This document shows, piece after piece, positions 44,541-55,009 of a stretch of 64,000 bases of DNA. Below the pieces are notes generated by a model, which ran no database searches, had not been told where the DNA came from, and saw nothing but the letters and a program-made list of their open reading frames with translations. Position 1 is the first letter of the stretch, and each line of letters opens with the position of its first letter. The stretch lies in the NCBI RefSeq assembly GCF_963259705.1, contig NC_081840.1:114627074-114691073 (forward strand). Direction: 5' to 3'. A program made the translations under genes and the position numbers. The DNA is from Myotis daubentonii. Lineage: Eukaryota; Chordata; Mammalia; Chiroptera; Vespertilionidae.

Positions 44541-44718
44541 TCCTATATAATAAAAGGCTAATATGCAAATTGTCCCCTCCACCAGGAGTTTGACCAGGGG
44601 GCGGGGCCAGCCAGCCAACCTCCTGCATCCCCTCCCCCTGGCCAGCCCTGCCTAATCGCCCTGATCAGGGGGCCAGCTGGACCCCACCCGTGCACAAATT
44701 CGTACACTGGACCTCTAG
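44541..44718 (+). mobile_element. Near-intact short HeliBat Helitron
   Basis: Begins TCCTATATAATAAAAGGC after an A, has the GC-rich middle 'cagggggcggggccagccag', ends with hairpin GTGCAC/GTACAC (44690-44707, one mismatch) and CTAG (44715-44718) before T. At 178 bp it is a standard short HeliBat with little decay, so it is younger than the copies at 461 and 25709. Confidence 0.97.
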
Positions 44719-44733
44719 TCTAATAATAATGTG

Positions 44734-44832
44734 CATTTGGCAATGTTCTGTTGCAATTTAAAGGAGGAAAGTTATAGTGTTTGGGGGACAATCGTACTCT
44801 TGGGGCCAAAAGAAAGAAGCTAGAGTCTAACT
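44734..44832 (+). repeat. Dispersed duplication B, copy 1
   Basis: 99 bp starting 'catttggcaatgttctgttg', repeated at 45606-45704 with seven substitutions by eye, all transitions. It begins 15 bp after the Helitron end. Confidence 0.92.
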
Positions 44833-44915
44833 CAGCTACTTTCTTCCTACTTGATTTCAAAGAAGTCATTACTCTCAGTTTCTTCATTGGTAAAACCGGG
44901 GGTTCGAGTTTTGAT
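44800..44915 (+). mobile_element. MIR SINE
   Basis: 'gctagagtctaactcagcta' and 'actctcagtttcttcattgg' are sense MIR. Its first third is included in duplication B. Confidence 0.65.
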
Positions 44916-44999
44916 AAATTTAGATATCAAATTAAATAATGGTCAGAAACATGATGTGTAAGTTGTACAATTGTCTGCATGTTGAAAACAATCAGTACT

Positions 45000-45068
45000 A
45001 TCATCATCTTCATTCTCTCCATCATTTCCAGCACCATCACCATTGCCATCACCATCATCATCACATTG
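45000..45068. repeat. (CAT)n / (CATCAC)n imperfect simple repeat
   Basis: Imperfect trinucleotide and hexanucleotide CAT/CAC array. Confidence 0.9.
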
Positions 45069-45605
45069 CTAGTTCACTTCCCACGCACACATGCATGTGT
45101 TATCTTCCAAGCTGGACTGTGAGGCGCTCATAGTCAGGGCCCCAGTGGCACAGTTCTGGGCACCTAGCACAGGACTAGGGCATCCAGTTAGCTGCATGAC
45201 TATGTCTTAATCAGCTCAGAGGAAAAGAAAGCAAAGGGAGAAGGTTGCGTTGAATAATAATGTCTTTCAGAGATCCTGTTTTCTTACTTTTTCTGATTAA
45301 AAAAACGAAACAAATAAAAAACAAGGACAGTAGAAAAGTCAGCAACCTCCCTGATTGACAAGGATGGTTTTGGACATTTTTTGCCATGGTCCTTGACAGC
45401 CTTCAAGAAAGGGAGTGGGGAGGCATAGGTACACTAGCATCCCATGCTACAGTCATTGATAAACCCAGCCCCTGGATCTTTTCAGGGAAAACTCGGGCCA
45501 TTGAAAGAGAATTCCCTACCATTGATTGAGACATATTTTATAAATGTTACATTATTTGTTTCTCATGTGTCCTTGCAAGTGACCCTTTAGCATCCTCATT
45601 TTATA
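45069..45605. other. Spacer between duplication B copies
   Basis: Unique, AT-rich. No feature supported. Confidence 0.35.
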
Positions 45606-45704
45606 CATTTGGCAATGTTCTGTTGCAACTTAAAGGAAGAAAGTTATAGTGTTTGGGGGACAATTGTATTTTTGGGGCCAAAAGAAAGAAGTTGGAGTCT
45701 AACT
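45606..45704 (+). repeat. Dispersed duplication B, copy 2
   Basis: Same length as copy 1 with no indels. It stops inside the MIR and has unrelated flanks on both sides. Confidence 0.92.
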
Positions 45705-46074
45705 GCCTAAGATCAGAGAGAGGGGGTAGGGCCATACTCTCATTTCCCAATACCCACTGAGCACACTCTAGTCATGTGGGCCGAGCCTGCTGCCGGGGTG
45801 TGAATCTCTCCCCCTGGTCTCTGGTTGCCCCATTCACAGGAAGTTCAGGTCAACCACATCCTGCCACGTCCCTGCAGACGAGATAATGATCCCACCGCTA
45901 CCATTCTCTGTCCCACCACAGCCCAGCCCAACCCAACGAAGGCAGACAGGCTTCCTTTATTCTGTTGACACCGCGGAAAGTCAGAGCTGAAGAGGCCTAA
46001 CTCTGCTCCTCGGAGTTCCTCCTTCAGATCATCTGGGCCACTGGTTAATAGTCCAGTATCCACTCACCCCTAGA
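45705..46074. other. Unassigned stretch
   Basis: Unique, mixed composition, with L2-like or MIR-like hints only. Confidence 0.3.
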
Positions 46075-46170
46075 GTTTGACCTGATGTCTCAAAAGTAGT
46101 GGCCTAGGAATCTACATTTTAACAAGCACCTGAGTGATTCAATAAGTGTTCAAGTCTGGGAAACCACTAA
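46075..46170 (+). mobile_element. MER5A-like hAT remnant
   Basis: 'aggaatctacattttaacaa', 'gcacctgagtgattcaataa' and 'gtctgggaaaccacta' follow the MER5A 3' half. Confidence 0.75.
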
Positions 46171-46171
46171 T

Positions 46172-46260
46172 CCAACCCTTTCATTTTAAGAGAGGCAAAC
46201 TGAAGCCCAGAGAGGAGACGAGACTTTGCTCCCCTTCACCTCCCTAGTCGTGCCCGATCT
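46172..46260 (-). mobile_element. MIR fragment
   Basis: 'ttaagagaggcaaactgaag', 'cccagagaggagacgagact' are antisense MIR. Confidence 0.65.
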
Positions 46261-46533
46261 GCTGCCTCTGCCATGTCTGTGGCATCTGTTACAAAGAACC
46301 AGAGGATGCTATTGAAATGACACTCTTGCCATTAGGGAAGCAGGCTGGGAAGGTTCATTCAGCTCCACAAAAGCAAAGGGCATGATAATTTCATGGAGAG
46401 GGAGAAAGATGTGGGCAGACCCTCCAGAAGAACTCCCTCCAATCAAGGCTGAGTCCACAAGTAGACAATTTGGAAGACCTTCTTGGAGTGATCTGGAACT
46501 GGCCTCCTGTCCAAAGGTATTTACACTTTAGTG

Positions 46534-46689
46534 CAGAAGTAGACAAACTACTGCCCACAGGTCAAATCTGGCCCACTGCCTGTTTCTGTGAAGTCTTATT
46601 GTTTATGGCTGCTTTTGTGCTACAATGGCAGAGCAAAGCCTAAAATGTTTATTATCTGGCCCTTTACAGGAAAAGTTTGCCAAGCCCTG
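46534..46689. mobile_element. Old hAT-Charlie-type MITE
   Basis: Ends 'cagaagtagacaaactactg' and 'gaaaagtttgccaagccctg' are decayed inverted repeats of the CAGGGGTCGGCAAACT type; the interior 'tcaaatctggcccactgcct' and 'tttatggctgcttttgtgct' is diagnostic of a placental-wide family. Its TIR resembles that of the young bat hAT at 43534. Confidence 0.8.
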
Positions 46690-46734
46690 TGCTAGCCCAT
46701 CAATCAAGCAACAAAGCTGCATTTCTGTGGTTAT

Positions 46735-46840
46735 TCCAGAGGGCCGTTGGTCTTTCCACTCCTGTGTCCCCGGCACCTTGCAGCACCATGCTTGGCACAT
46801 TGTAGGTGCTGAAAAAGCTGTTGAATGAATGAACCATCAG
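46735..46840 (+). mobile_element. L2 3' end
   Basis: 'gcaccatgcttggcacattg', 'taggtgctgaaaaagctgtt' then 'gaatgaatgaa': L2 terminus in sense. Confidence 0.75.
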
Positions 46841-46854
46841 TGAGCTATCTTAAT

Positions 46855-46970
46855 TCCATTATACAAACAAGAAAATTACAGCTTTTAGGAAAGGTAAGTT
46901 ATAGTCCAATGTCTCAGAGTTAGAAAGTACAAGAATTAGAATTTGTCTTGATCCAAGGTACAGTATTCCT
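46855..46970 (-). mobile_element. MIR fragment
   Basis: 'attatacaaacaagaaaatt', 'gtctcagagttagaaagtac' resemble antisense MIR. Confidence 0.55.
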
Positions 46971-46971
46971 T

Positions 46972-47007
46972 CCCCCCCCCCCGCCACCCCCACCCCCCCG
47001 CCACCCC
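46972..47007. repeat. C-rich low-complexity tract
   Basis: Runs of C broken by GCCA units. Confidence 0.95.
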
Positions 47008-47009
47008 TT

Positions 47010-48180
47010 ATAAACCTGAAGCAGGAGTCAAATGGAATCCTGACAGAAATCTTCAAAAATGGGACCTAGGGGGCCTAGGATAGATCTTTTGGAAAAGGGG
47101 GCTGGATCCTGGGGTTGGGAGAGGTGTGAAGAACCTAGGAAAGAATGAAGGACCATCTGAAGAGATAAGAAGACCCCATCCTGCTGGAAAAATTGATACC
47201 TTGAGACTATATTGAGCTAATTCATGCTATAGTGTTAGCTTCTTTCTGAACCTGCTTTCTTCTTACTAAAGGTGAGTAATAGAGCCTTTTCACTTGGAAG
47301 TGAAGGACACTTCCAGGAACACAAAAAGGGGAGATGGAAGTGAGTCAGCATGCTTACCAGAATTCAACTCAAAACGAGCTAAGCTCTTGTCACAGTGGTA
47401 TGGAGTCACTGGGGACATTTATCAAGAGCCTGGGTGGCCACTTGGCAATGGGGCTGTGGTGGAGACGTGCACCCCAGGGAGAACCTTGGCCCAATGACCA
47501 GGAAGCTTCTCCCAGCTTTGAGGCTCTTCCCTTAACTGTGTGGCTTGAATAAACACTGCTCCTCTCCCTTTTCAGTTCACTGAGAGGCACTAAAGGAACA
47601 GGGCAAGCCCTCTAGCATCTGATGAGATCCAGCTTTATCAGGTTCACTTGGCCAAAGCATCGAGGAAAGTGGAGAATCATTTGGGTTAACATTTTTGGTT
47701 ATCTTCCCCAAGTAACCACACCCACAAAGTGTCATTGACAATTTCTAGCCTCTGGTGTTTTGTTGTTGTTTTAAAGCAGGGTGAGAACATAGAACTGGAT
47801 GCCAAAAGCCCAGTTTTCACAGTTTCTTTTTTCTGTAACCTTTACAGTCATCTCATGTACATTAAATTCCCCCAAAGTTGTTTAGCATTGGGTGCAAACA
47901 CTAAACTTAGCTCTCAAAGAAACAACTCTATTTTTCAAACTCAGATTTCATTGCATTATGCAATAATAATTGCGTTATTCAATAAGAGTAATAGGTACAG
48001 GTTGAGAAAAACACAAACCACACTTAGTAAGCACACACTGCTCAATTGATGGGAACAGATGTGCCTGGGAAAATTGGAGAGTACCTGCTAGCTTCCAGCG
48101 GTTGGTGTGTCCTGGACCTGGAGACCCTCCAGCGTGCTGGCAAGTCGGTTAACTAAAGATTGTTTAGGAGACTCTAGTTA
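47010..48180. other. Unassigned stretch
   Basis: Unique, no supported feature. The 106-codon ORF at 47729-48049 shows no domain. Confidence 0.3.
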
Positions 48181-48184
48181 TTTA

Positions 48185-48310
48185 ACCACATATGCCGCAG
48201 CCATTCGTCATGTGCCGAGCACTGTCCTGTGTGAGCTTCATGACCCTCTGAGGCAGCCAGGGGTGACTCTCAGGGAAAATGTCGACTGAGGACAGTAAGC
48301 ACCTTTTTCA
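48185..48310 (-). mobile_element. MIR fragment
   Basis: 'catgtgccgagcactgtcct', 'cttcatgaccctctgaggca' fit antisense MIR. Another short piece ('gaactgggcccaaacccagg') lies near 48413-48435. Confidence 0.55.
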
Positions 48311-49260
48311 AGGACAAATGTGCAGTAATAAACTCCTTCTTGTCTGTCCTGCTGCAGCCCAGCACGGAGTGGACGCATGAAAAAAAAGGCCATTGTTCAT
48401 GGGACAGAGTGTAGAACTGGGCCCAAACCCAGGGGATCTGCTTCAAGACCCCAAGCTCTTCCAGCTCACCTGGCCTCAGCGGCATGCACACACCACGGCA
48501 GGCTCTGTGCCCGGCTTCGCTCCAAAAGACGGTGCCTATTGCTTCTCACCTGTTTGTCACCGTGTTCTTCTTAATTCTTATTCCGCTCCCCACCTTTCCC
48601 CTGAGGAAATGAAGTGCTAAGGCCTTCTGTCTCCTGCGATGTGACTGTTAGGTGGGGAGAAACAGGTAAGTCATGAGGACTATGCCAAAGCCCTTCAGAG
48701 GAAGACTCAGCTGAGTGTCCCCCACCCAGTCTCATCTTCACTCCCCAACTTTCAACTCCAAGACTTCCCACAGTTATACAGAAAATCCTGGCCTGTCTCC
48801 CCGTGAGGTCTGGGGGAAGCCCGAAACCTCAGCGTGAAATGAAAGGGTCGATTTGCCTGAGGAAATTAGACACAAACAAGCCTGGGGTAAACCGCCAGGG
48901 CCAGAACTATTTCTCCAGATTAGTCACAGGGTTCCCCACTCACAGATGTCCCTCCCCCTTCTCCCCATCAGCCCCCGGTCCTCTGGGTGGCTGGCCTGGG
49001 TACAAACAGGCCAGATGAACAGAGGCTGAAGAGGAGGAGCCAGGCAGCGATGTTCACAGAGACCACAGCCGCCTTCCGCCTGGGTGGGGCTTCTCTTTTT
49101 TTAACCTCTTGCTAAACTGCTGTCAGCACCTCCATTTCCTGCCAGAGTTACCAGGAAATCCTTACGAGTTTAGTAGGGGATGGTGCCCCAGCCCCAGCGT
49201 CACTCTCTCGGGGAAGACAACAGTGTTCCCGTGGCTTACTCTTCAGCAAATGCGTAATAA
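48311..49260. other. Unassigned stretch
   Basis: Unique, moderately GC-rich. No coding or promoter signal supported. Confidence 0.3.
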
Positions 49261-49264
49261 AGCC

Positions 49265-49495
49265 CGTTTTCTGCCAGGTTCACACTAGACACTGGGAATC
49301 TAGTGGTGAGCAAATCACACAGGATTCCTGCCCTTGTGGGGCTGATGGCTAGGAGCCTAAAGACATCAAATAACTTGTAGATAGCACACCTGCCCAGGGT
49401 GGAAGGTTCTGTTTGGTTCGTTGCTGTACCAAGGCCAGAAACTGTGCCTGCCATGGAATAGGCACTCAGTAAGTTTGTGTTGAATGAATGGATGG
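49265..49495 (+). mobile_element. L2-like 3' end
   Basis: 'gtgcctgccatggaataggc', 'actcagtaagtttgtgttga' then 'atgaatgg' is an L2 3' terminus. The upstream part ('cacactagacactgggaatc') may belong to the same or another old element. Confidence 0.6.
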
Positions 49496-50078
49496 CACAA
49501 CGATGTCATACTAACCCTGGGCCATGAGAATGTGTCCTGTGATTTCTAATCTCCTTTGGGTCCAGAAAAGGCTTCTTTGAAGAAATGATGAAAAAAAAGA
49601 AAATAGAAATGATGACCTAGCCGGGAATCAAAGGGAGAGTGGGAACCAGCTAAAGGAAGGAGGCTTGGTGGCAGGAAGGGTAGTTCAGGCAGAGGGAACA
49701 GCATGCTAAAGGGCCTGAGGCAGAAGAGAGCAGAGTTTGTGAGGAACTGGAGGATGGGTGTGAAGGGACGGCTGTGCCGAGGTGACTGGAGAGAACCGCG
49801 GAGCAAGCCTCGTGGGCTGGGGAGAGGCCTCTAGCTCCCTCCTCAGAGCCATGAGGAGTTGCTGAAGTGCACTCAGCAGGAACGGATGTGGTCAGACTTG
49901 TATCAGCATCACAAGTTGAAATGCCTCTGGCACAACATTTGGGAGTGTCTGGGTATATAGGACAATCGGAACTAGCAAATTCACTTCAACTGTGGCTGAA
50001 TTTTAAACCGATGTATTTCCAAGCTACTGCGAGTTTGCCTTCACATTGCTAAACAATGTATTTGATTTCATGCATACC
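49496..50078. other. Unassigned stretch
   Basis: Unique, no feature supported. Confidence 0.3.
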
Positions 50079-50079
50079 A

Positions 50080-50235
50080 ATATTGCACTGCTATGTGCCA
50101 GATGCCATTCTAAGTGCTTTGTAAACACACACTCACTTAATCCTCACAATGACCTTTTGACGTTGTGACATTGGTGCTATTGTTATCCTGCTGAAAAGAT
50201 GAAGCAACTGGGGTGGGGTGTTCAAACCCAGACAA
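50080..50235 (-). mobile_element. MIR SINE
   Basis: 'gatgccattctaagtgcttt', 'cacttaatcctcacaatgac', 'ctgctgaaaagatgaagcaa' are antisense MIR. Confidence 0.85.
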
Positions 50236-50645
50236 CAATTGTCAGTACCAGAGTCTTCCTCAGTTCCTGTGGGGCATGGAGGGCTCCAGAAGTCTCCATT
50301 GTCCTGTGGGGGGAGTGGGAGGAGGCTGGCGCAGGAGCTGCAGTGGGGGGGACTTAGCTCAGGAAGCCAGATGGGGCTTCAATAAAAGTCAGTCAGCTGC
50401 CAGGGGATCCACAGTGCCAGCCACAGGAAGGTGGATCCTTGATGGACAGGAAGAGATGAAGCTCTATGCGGGGGCATGGCTGCAATCCTGGCATCTTTCT
50501 GCACAATCTTAGGGATTCCTTCACTTTCTCCTCCGTTGAATCACCTGCTTCTTGGATCCCACATCTGCCCCTTTCTTGGTTGACTCCATCATTTCAACAG
50601 AACATTCCCGCCTGTAGCATCCCAAGACAGGGATGGCACAAGATA
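50236..50645. other. Unassigned stretch
   Basis: G-rich first half, no feature supported. Confidence 0.3.
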
Positions 50646-50649
50646 AATT

Positions 50650-51341
50650 TGGGAGGAATTTGACTTTTAAAATGTCTTCAGAGCCCCTGCTAAATTGTTG
50701 TTTGGCTGGGCATAAATTCTACATTACAAATCATTTTTTCTCAGAATTGGAAGACGATGCTACTTTGCTTCTAGTTTTCAATGCTGCTGCTAAGAAGCCC
50801 ATACTTAATGAATATTTTGGCTGAGTATAGAATTCTAGGGTATACATCTGCTTCTAGAAGTGTTGTTGAGAAATCCGATGCCATCCCATACCTTATTCCA
50901 TTACACACAGCATGCTTTTGTTTTGTTTTTCCTTTTCATTTTTCCTTTCTGGAAGCTTTTAGTATCTTCGTTTTATTCATAATATTCTGAAATTTCACAA
51001 TCATTTGCCTTGATGTGGGTCTTTTTCTCACTTGCTGTGTGAGCATGTGGTGGATTCAGACAAGGAAACTCATAATCTCAGTTCTGAGAATTTTATTTTT
51101 GTGTTATTTCCTTAAAGATTGTTGCCTCCCCTGTGTTTTTTCCTTTTGGAATTCTGACAGTTTGGATGTTGAATATCCTAGATGGGTCCTTCAATTTTCT
51201 TTTCTTTCTTTCCAATTTTCAACCTGCTTATTCTTTCATTTTAGTTTCTGGGAGGTATCCTCATGTTCCAAATGTGTTATTCAAAAGAAACTTTTGGTCT
51301 GTTACTTTCCGTTTTCAATAGCTCTGTTTCATTCTGAGTTT
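50650..51341. mobile_element. Old L1-derived segment
   Basis: 'ttttggctgagtatagaatt', 'gttgttgagaaatccgatgc', 'ttctgaaatttcacaatcat', 'gatgtgggtctttttctcac' form a familiar L1M internal/UTR sequence. Orientation not fixed. The ORF at 51015-51383 reads through it by chance. Confidence 0.65.
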
Positions 51342-51351
51342 GGTCCCCCAC
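51342..51351 (+). repeat. SINE target-site duplication, left
   Basis: GGTCCCCCAC (then a T run), repeated at 51796-51805. It brackets the SINE plus the hAT nested in it. Confidence 0.85.
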
Positions 51352-51795
51352 ATTTTTTTTCTTTTTTAAATATATTTTATTGATTTTTTACAGAGAGGAA
51401 GGGAGAGGGGTAGAGAGTTAGAAACGTTGATGAGAGAGAACCATCGATCAGCTGCCTCCTGCACACCTCCCACTGGGGAGGTGCCCACAACCAAGGTACA
51501 TGCCCCCAGCCGGAATCGAACCCGGGACCCTTCAGTCCTCAGGCCGGTGCTCTATCCACTGAGCCAAACCAGTTCCTGTGGTCAGCAAACTGCGGCTCAC
51601 GAGCCACATGAAGCTCTTTGGCCCCTTGAATGTGGCTCTTCCTAAGCCTTAGGAGTACCCTAATTAAGTTAATAACAATGTACCTACCTATATAGTTTAA
51701 GTTTAAAAAATTTGGCTCTCAAAAGAAATTTCAATCTTTGTACTGTTGATATTTGGCTCTGTTGACTAATGAGTCTGCCGACCACTGGGTTAGGC
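51352..51795 (-). mobile_element. Ves SINE, split by a hAT insertion
   Basis: On the minus strand the tRNA-like head has 'ggctcagtggatagagcacc' and an intact B box 'gggttcgattccg', then 'gcaggaggcagctgatcgat' and the tail 'aatcaataaaatatatttaa'. The last 8 bases of its 5' end (GGTTAGGC at 51788-51795) lie beyond the hAT copy, so SINE sequence occupies 51352-51575 and 51788-51795. Confidence 0.92.
51576..51787 (-). mobile_element. Short hAT MITE nested in the Ves SINE
   Basis: Ends 'ctgtggtcagcaaactgcgg' and 'gagtctgccgaccactg' are inverted repeats matching 43534-44205. It is 212 bp and lacks the internal LINE-derived and AT-rich part. The GGTTAGGC after it and the shortened 'agttc' before it fit an 8-bp duplication with a small deletion. 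Confidence 0.9.
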
Positions 51796-51809
51796 GGTCC
51801 CCCACTTTT

Positions 51810-51990
51810 TTGACATTGTTTTTGTTTTATGCATGCAATATCTTCTCATATCTCTAATAGTATTATTTATAATTTTTGAAGCCCATTTATATTTAAAATG
51901 GGTCAATATGATCAGTTGGAAATCTCTGTGGGGTTGAATGAGGCTTGCAGTTGCTGAAATTCACTACAAGGTAGTCATGTGGAGAACAAA
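51810..51990. other. Unique stretch (continues older L1 segment)
   Basis: 'gacattgtttttgttttatg' and following AT-rich sequence probably continue the L1 segment interrupted by the SINE. Confidence 0.35.
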
Positions 51991-51994
51991 CCAT

Positions 51995-52135
51995 TTCACT
52001 GAGGGACTCCCCAACCACCAAGGGTATCCCCATTTTGTAGATAGGGGGACAGTCTCTGAGAAGATAAGTGACTTTGCCAAGTTCACCCAGTAAACCGATG
52101 TAATTCAGATTCAAACCAAGTATGTCTCATGCCAG
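51995..52135 (-). mobile_element. MIR fragment
   Basis: 'ttttgtagatagggggacag', 'aagtgactttgccaagttca', 'cagattcaaaccaagtatgt' are antisense MIR. Confidence 0.75.
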
Positions 52136-52174
52136 AGTAGCACAGTGTTCTAAGTGCACTGTGCTACATTGCCT

Positions 52175-52400
52175 TGTAGGATAGCAGCTGACATTTATCA
52201 AGGCTTTCCATAAAACGTTAAATTAATTGTTGTAATTTAATCCTTAGAACAACCCCTTGAAGTAGGTATGATTACTAGACCTGTTTACTGACAAGCAATG
52301 TGAGGCACAGAGAAGCTAAGCTACTTGCCCAAGATCACACAGCTGGAGCGTGTCAGAGGCAGGATAGCATCCCAGGCAATTTGGCCCTAGAGCTCTCCCC
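52175..52400 (-). mobile_element. MIR SINE, nearly full length
   Basis: 'cttagaacaaccccttgaag', 'tgtgaggcacagagaagcta', 'gcccaagatcacacagctgg' cover antisense MIR. Confidence 0.92.
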
Positions 52401-52404
52401 ACTT

Positions 52405-52515
52405 TGCCTCCCAGAGCCTCAGTTCCCCATCTGAAAAATGGCAGTGATTCCTAACTCACAGAGTTACTTTGAGGATGAAATGAGAGAACACGTGAATATA
52501 ATAGACCCTCAACAA
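52405..52515 (+). mobile_element. MIR fragment
   Basis: 'agcctcagttccccatctga', 'gaggatgaaatgagagaaca' are sense MIR, so two MIRs lie head to head. Confidence 0.8.
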
Positions 52516-52532
52516 ATTTTATTTTCATTAAA

Positions 52533-52535
<3 letters not shown>

Positions 52536-52575
<40 letters not shown>
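52536..52575. repeat. (AC)n microsatellite
   Basis: About 20 uninterrupted AC units. Confidence 0.98.
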
Positions 52576-52578
<3 letters not shown>

Positions 52579-52925
52579 CCCACTCTGGGCATCAATTTAT
52601 TTAAACAAGAAGCTATAGTTTGAGAGTCTCTAAGGTTTTTCCTGGCTGTGAACTTCCATGGTTCAAAGAGCTGGGCTTCAAAGTTAGGGGAGTCCACCAA
52701 GGAGGAGTGAGATGGGGTGGGAGTGGGGTAAGGGTGAAAGGCATCAAAACCTCAAGGAAGAGAGGAAGAAAGAAGCCGGGGGTAGGAGTGAGCGTGACAT
52801 GTTCCGGACGGCCCCATTTCCCAACGTGGGCCAGAGCATCACTCCTGTGTTCCCAAATAGCTGTGAGGTTCAAATAACAGACTCCAACTGACACATAAAA
52901 AGGAACACATGTAACCACTTACAGC
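52576..52925. other. Unassigned stretch
   Basis: G-rich middle part. The 85- and 101-codon ORFs on opposite strands are unrecognised. Confidence 0.3.
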
Positions 52926-52929
52926 CCAA

Positions 52930-53150
52930 TGAATATTGGGGCGGGAGAAAGCCCGGGAGGGGGAGGCCACTGGGGTTGAAGTGAGCACAAGAATGATGGC
53001 CGTGCTTCCGGCCCTCTGGCTGAAATGGGCTATTATGTGTCATCAGGAAACTTCAGGAGGGGGAAAACAACCTCTGATCAAAGTCCCTTTTGTCAACTTC
53101 TAACAGATTAATAGATGACAGATTTTGCACTTAGAGCTCTACTGCAAGGT
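52930..53150. promoter_or_regulatory. Candidate conserved non-coding block
   Basis: Repeat-free: 'gaaatgggctattatgtgtc', 'ctctgatcaaagtccctttt' (TCF/LEF-like), 'aacagattaatagatgacag' (TAAT core next to a TGACAG TALE-type site). Low confidence without alignment. Confidence 0.3.
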
Positions 53151-53539
53151 CAAGGGCAGTGACACAGGGCTTGTTGGGACTTTTTCTTGTTTCGTTCAGC
53201 TGCTAGGCTGAAGAACTCATCATACTGACAGACTGGCTGCCTGATAGGTTCTAAGAAGTCTGCCTTCCCAGGCCCGTCTGTGGGGGTCTGGGGGGCTTTC
53301 CCCAGTACAGAAAGCCAGGCCTGTCTCCTGCCCACAGCCTTGCTCAGATTCCAGCTCTGGGTCCCTCATCCCTGGAGCTCCAAGCTCATCATGCCACTGC
53401 CCCAGGTCCCCTATTATGGCCTCAGGGTGGCCTCTGTAGATCACAGAAGGAAGACACACTTCTAAGCCTGGCTTCTCAGAGCTCTGGACTCACTCCCGGC
53501 ACCTCAATGTATTTGTATCAATTGCACAGGGTTATTTGT
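53151..53539. other. Unassigned stretch
   Basis: Unique, C-rich. No feature supported. Confidence 0.3.
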
Positions 53540-53830
53540 GGCTCCCCAACCCTGCCTCACCCCTGCCTCTATGTCCTGGCGTTCTCTGACACCTAGTCTG
53601 TCTTCTTGTCAACTTCCTACTCATTCATCAAGGTTGTGCTGGGATCAACTCCTTTGGGAAATCTGCTCTGACCCCCTGCCCTGCCTTCCCAGCCAAAGGA
53701 AGACTCTACTCTCTGTGAAGCCCGGGCCCTTCAAACATGCAGCCTTCAGCATGTGCCTTACTATAGGCATTGTCTGCTCATGGCTCATCGTCCCCGCTGG
53801 GCTGTCTGCCTGGCACAGAGCGGCGGCCTC
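53540..53830 (+). mobile_element. L2 LINE 3' region
   Basis: 'ttgtcaacttcctactcatt', 'ctttgggaaatctgctctga' and 'gcatgtgccttactataggc' with 'gggctgtctgcctggcacag' follow L2 in sense. Confidence 0.8.
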
Positions 53831-53839
53831 CTGTTGTAT

Positions 53840-54435
53840 ATTCAAGGAGATGTGAGAGACTGTGGAGGAAGACCCTGAGTTTGTCCTAATAATTCCCACT
53901 CCCGGAAGGACGTGTGACTTTTTTCTAACTAACAGACTTAGTAAAAGTGATAGAATGTCACTCCCATGATTAAGTGCCATTACTTGGCCAGGGTGGTAGC
54001 CTATCAGTGTCATGATGACATCGCTTTCTATAAAACTCCATGTGCAGACTGGAGTGAGAGTCTCCTCACCAACTTGATGAAGGTGGCAGCCGTGTTGCGG
54101 AGCTCACCTGGCAAGAAACTTTGGGCAGCAGCTTTCAGGACCTCAGGGCATATGCATCTCACATCCAGCAAAACACAGGTCCTCAGTGATTCAGTAACAA
54201 GAAAATTAATTTGGCCACAACCTGAGTGACCTTGGAAATAATTTTTTCCTACTTGAGTTTCCTGATGAGAATGCAGCCCAGCCAAGACTTCGACTATTAT
54301 TTTGTGAGATCTTATGCATAGGATGCACCTAGGGTCTTGCCTGGTCTCCTGACCATTAAAGCTGTTAAGATAATAAATGTGTGCGTTCAGTTGCTACATT
54401 TGTGCTAATTTGTTACTCAGCAATTAACAAACTGA
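53840..54435 (+). mobile_element. MaLR LTR, MLT1-like
   Basis: 'gaatgtcactcccatgatta', 'acctgagtgaccttggaaat' and the 3' end 'aatttgttactcagcaatta' then 'acaaactgacac' match the MLT1-type LTR order in sense. Confidence 0.65.
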
Positions 54436-54439
54436 CACA

Positions 54440-54665
54440 GAGATCATTCTTAAAGATGCATTCTTTTGGGTCTGGAAGACCCTAATAATCCTGGAGAAAT
54501 TCAGTTTTGCTCTTATTAGTTGAAACATTGGCTAGAAGTTTTTGCCAGCCAACTCATAGCAAGATTCCAGAATGAGGGTCCGAAGAGTGAAAGTGGGGTC
54601 AGGCCTGTGAGAGAGACACAAGGAAGATAAGGAGCCACATTTAGACAGAAAACAGACAGTGTCCT
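54440..54665. other. Unassigned stretch
   Basis: Unique, no feature supported. Confidence 0.3.
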
Positions 54666-54669
54666 GGGC

Positions 54670-54860
54670 CTAACATTAGGTTCTGGGACACAGGCTCTGC
54701 GGGTAACTTGCTGTTAGATTTTGGGCGGCTCCCCTCTGGGCCTCCATGAGCTCATCTGCAACCCGGGTCATGAACAGTTGGAGCTCTGCAGAGTCCTCTG
54801 GTTCTGGCACTCTGGGTCAGTGATGGGCTTTTCGCTAAGGAGCGCTATCTTTGAGTAGAC
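54670..54860 (+). mobile_element. MIR-like fragment
   Basis: 'gggcctccatgagctcatct' and 'gcaacccgggtcatgaacag' weakly follow sense MIR. Confidence 0.5.
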
Positions 54861-55009
54861 GCAGTCTTTCAATTGTTCTTCCATTCATTCATTCAGTGGA
54901 GAACTGGGTTTCACTTCTACTTTCAATAATCTTTAGATTGTTTACTTTGAAAAACACATCTCTACTAACACAATTAAAGAGAAACATAAAATGAGTTAGG
55001 GGAGTGAAG

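Noticed and set aside
44939..45133. Histidine-rich ORF
   Set aside because: Encoded by an imperfect CAT/CAC simple repeat.
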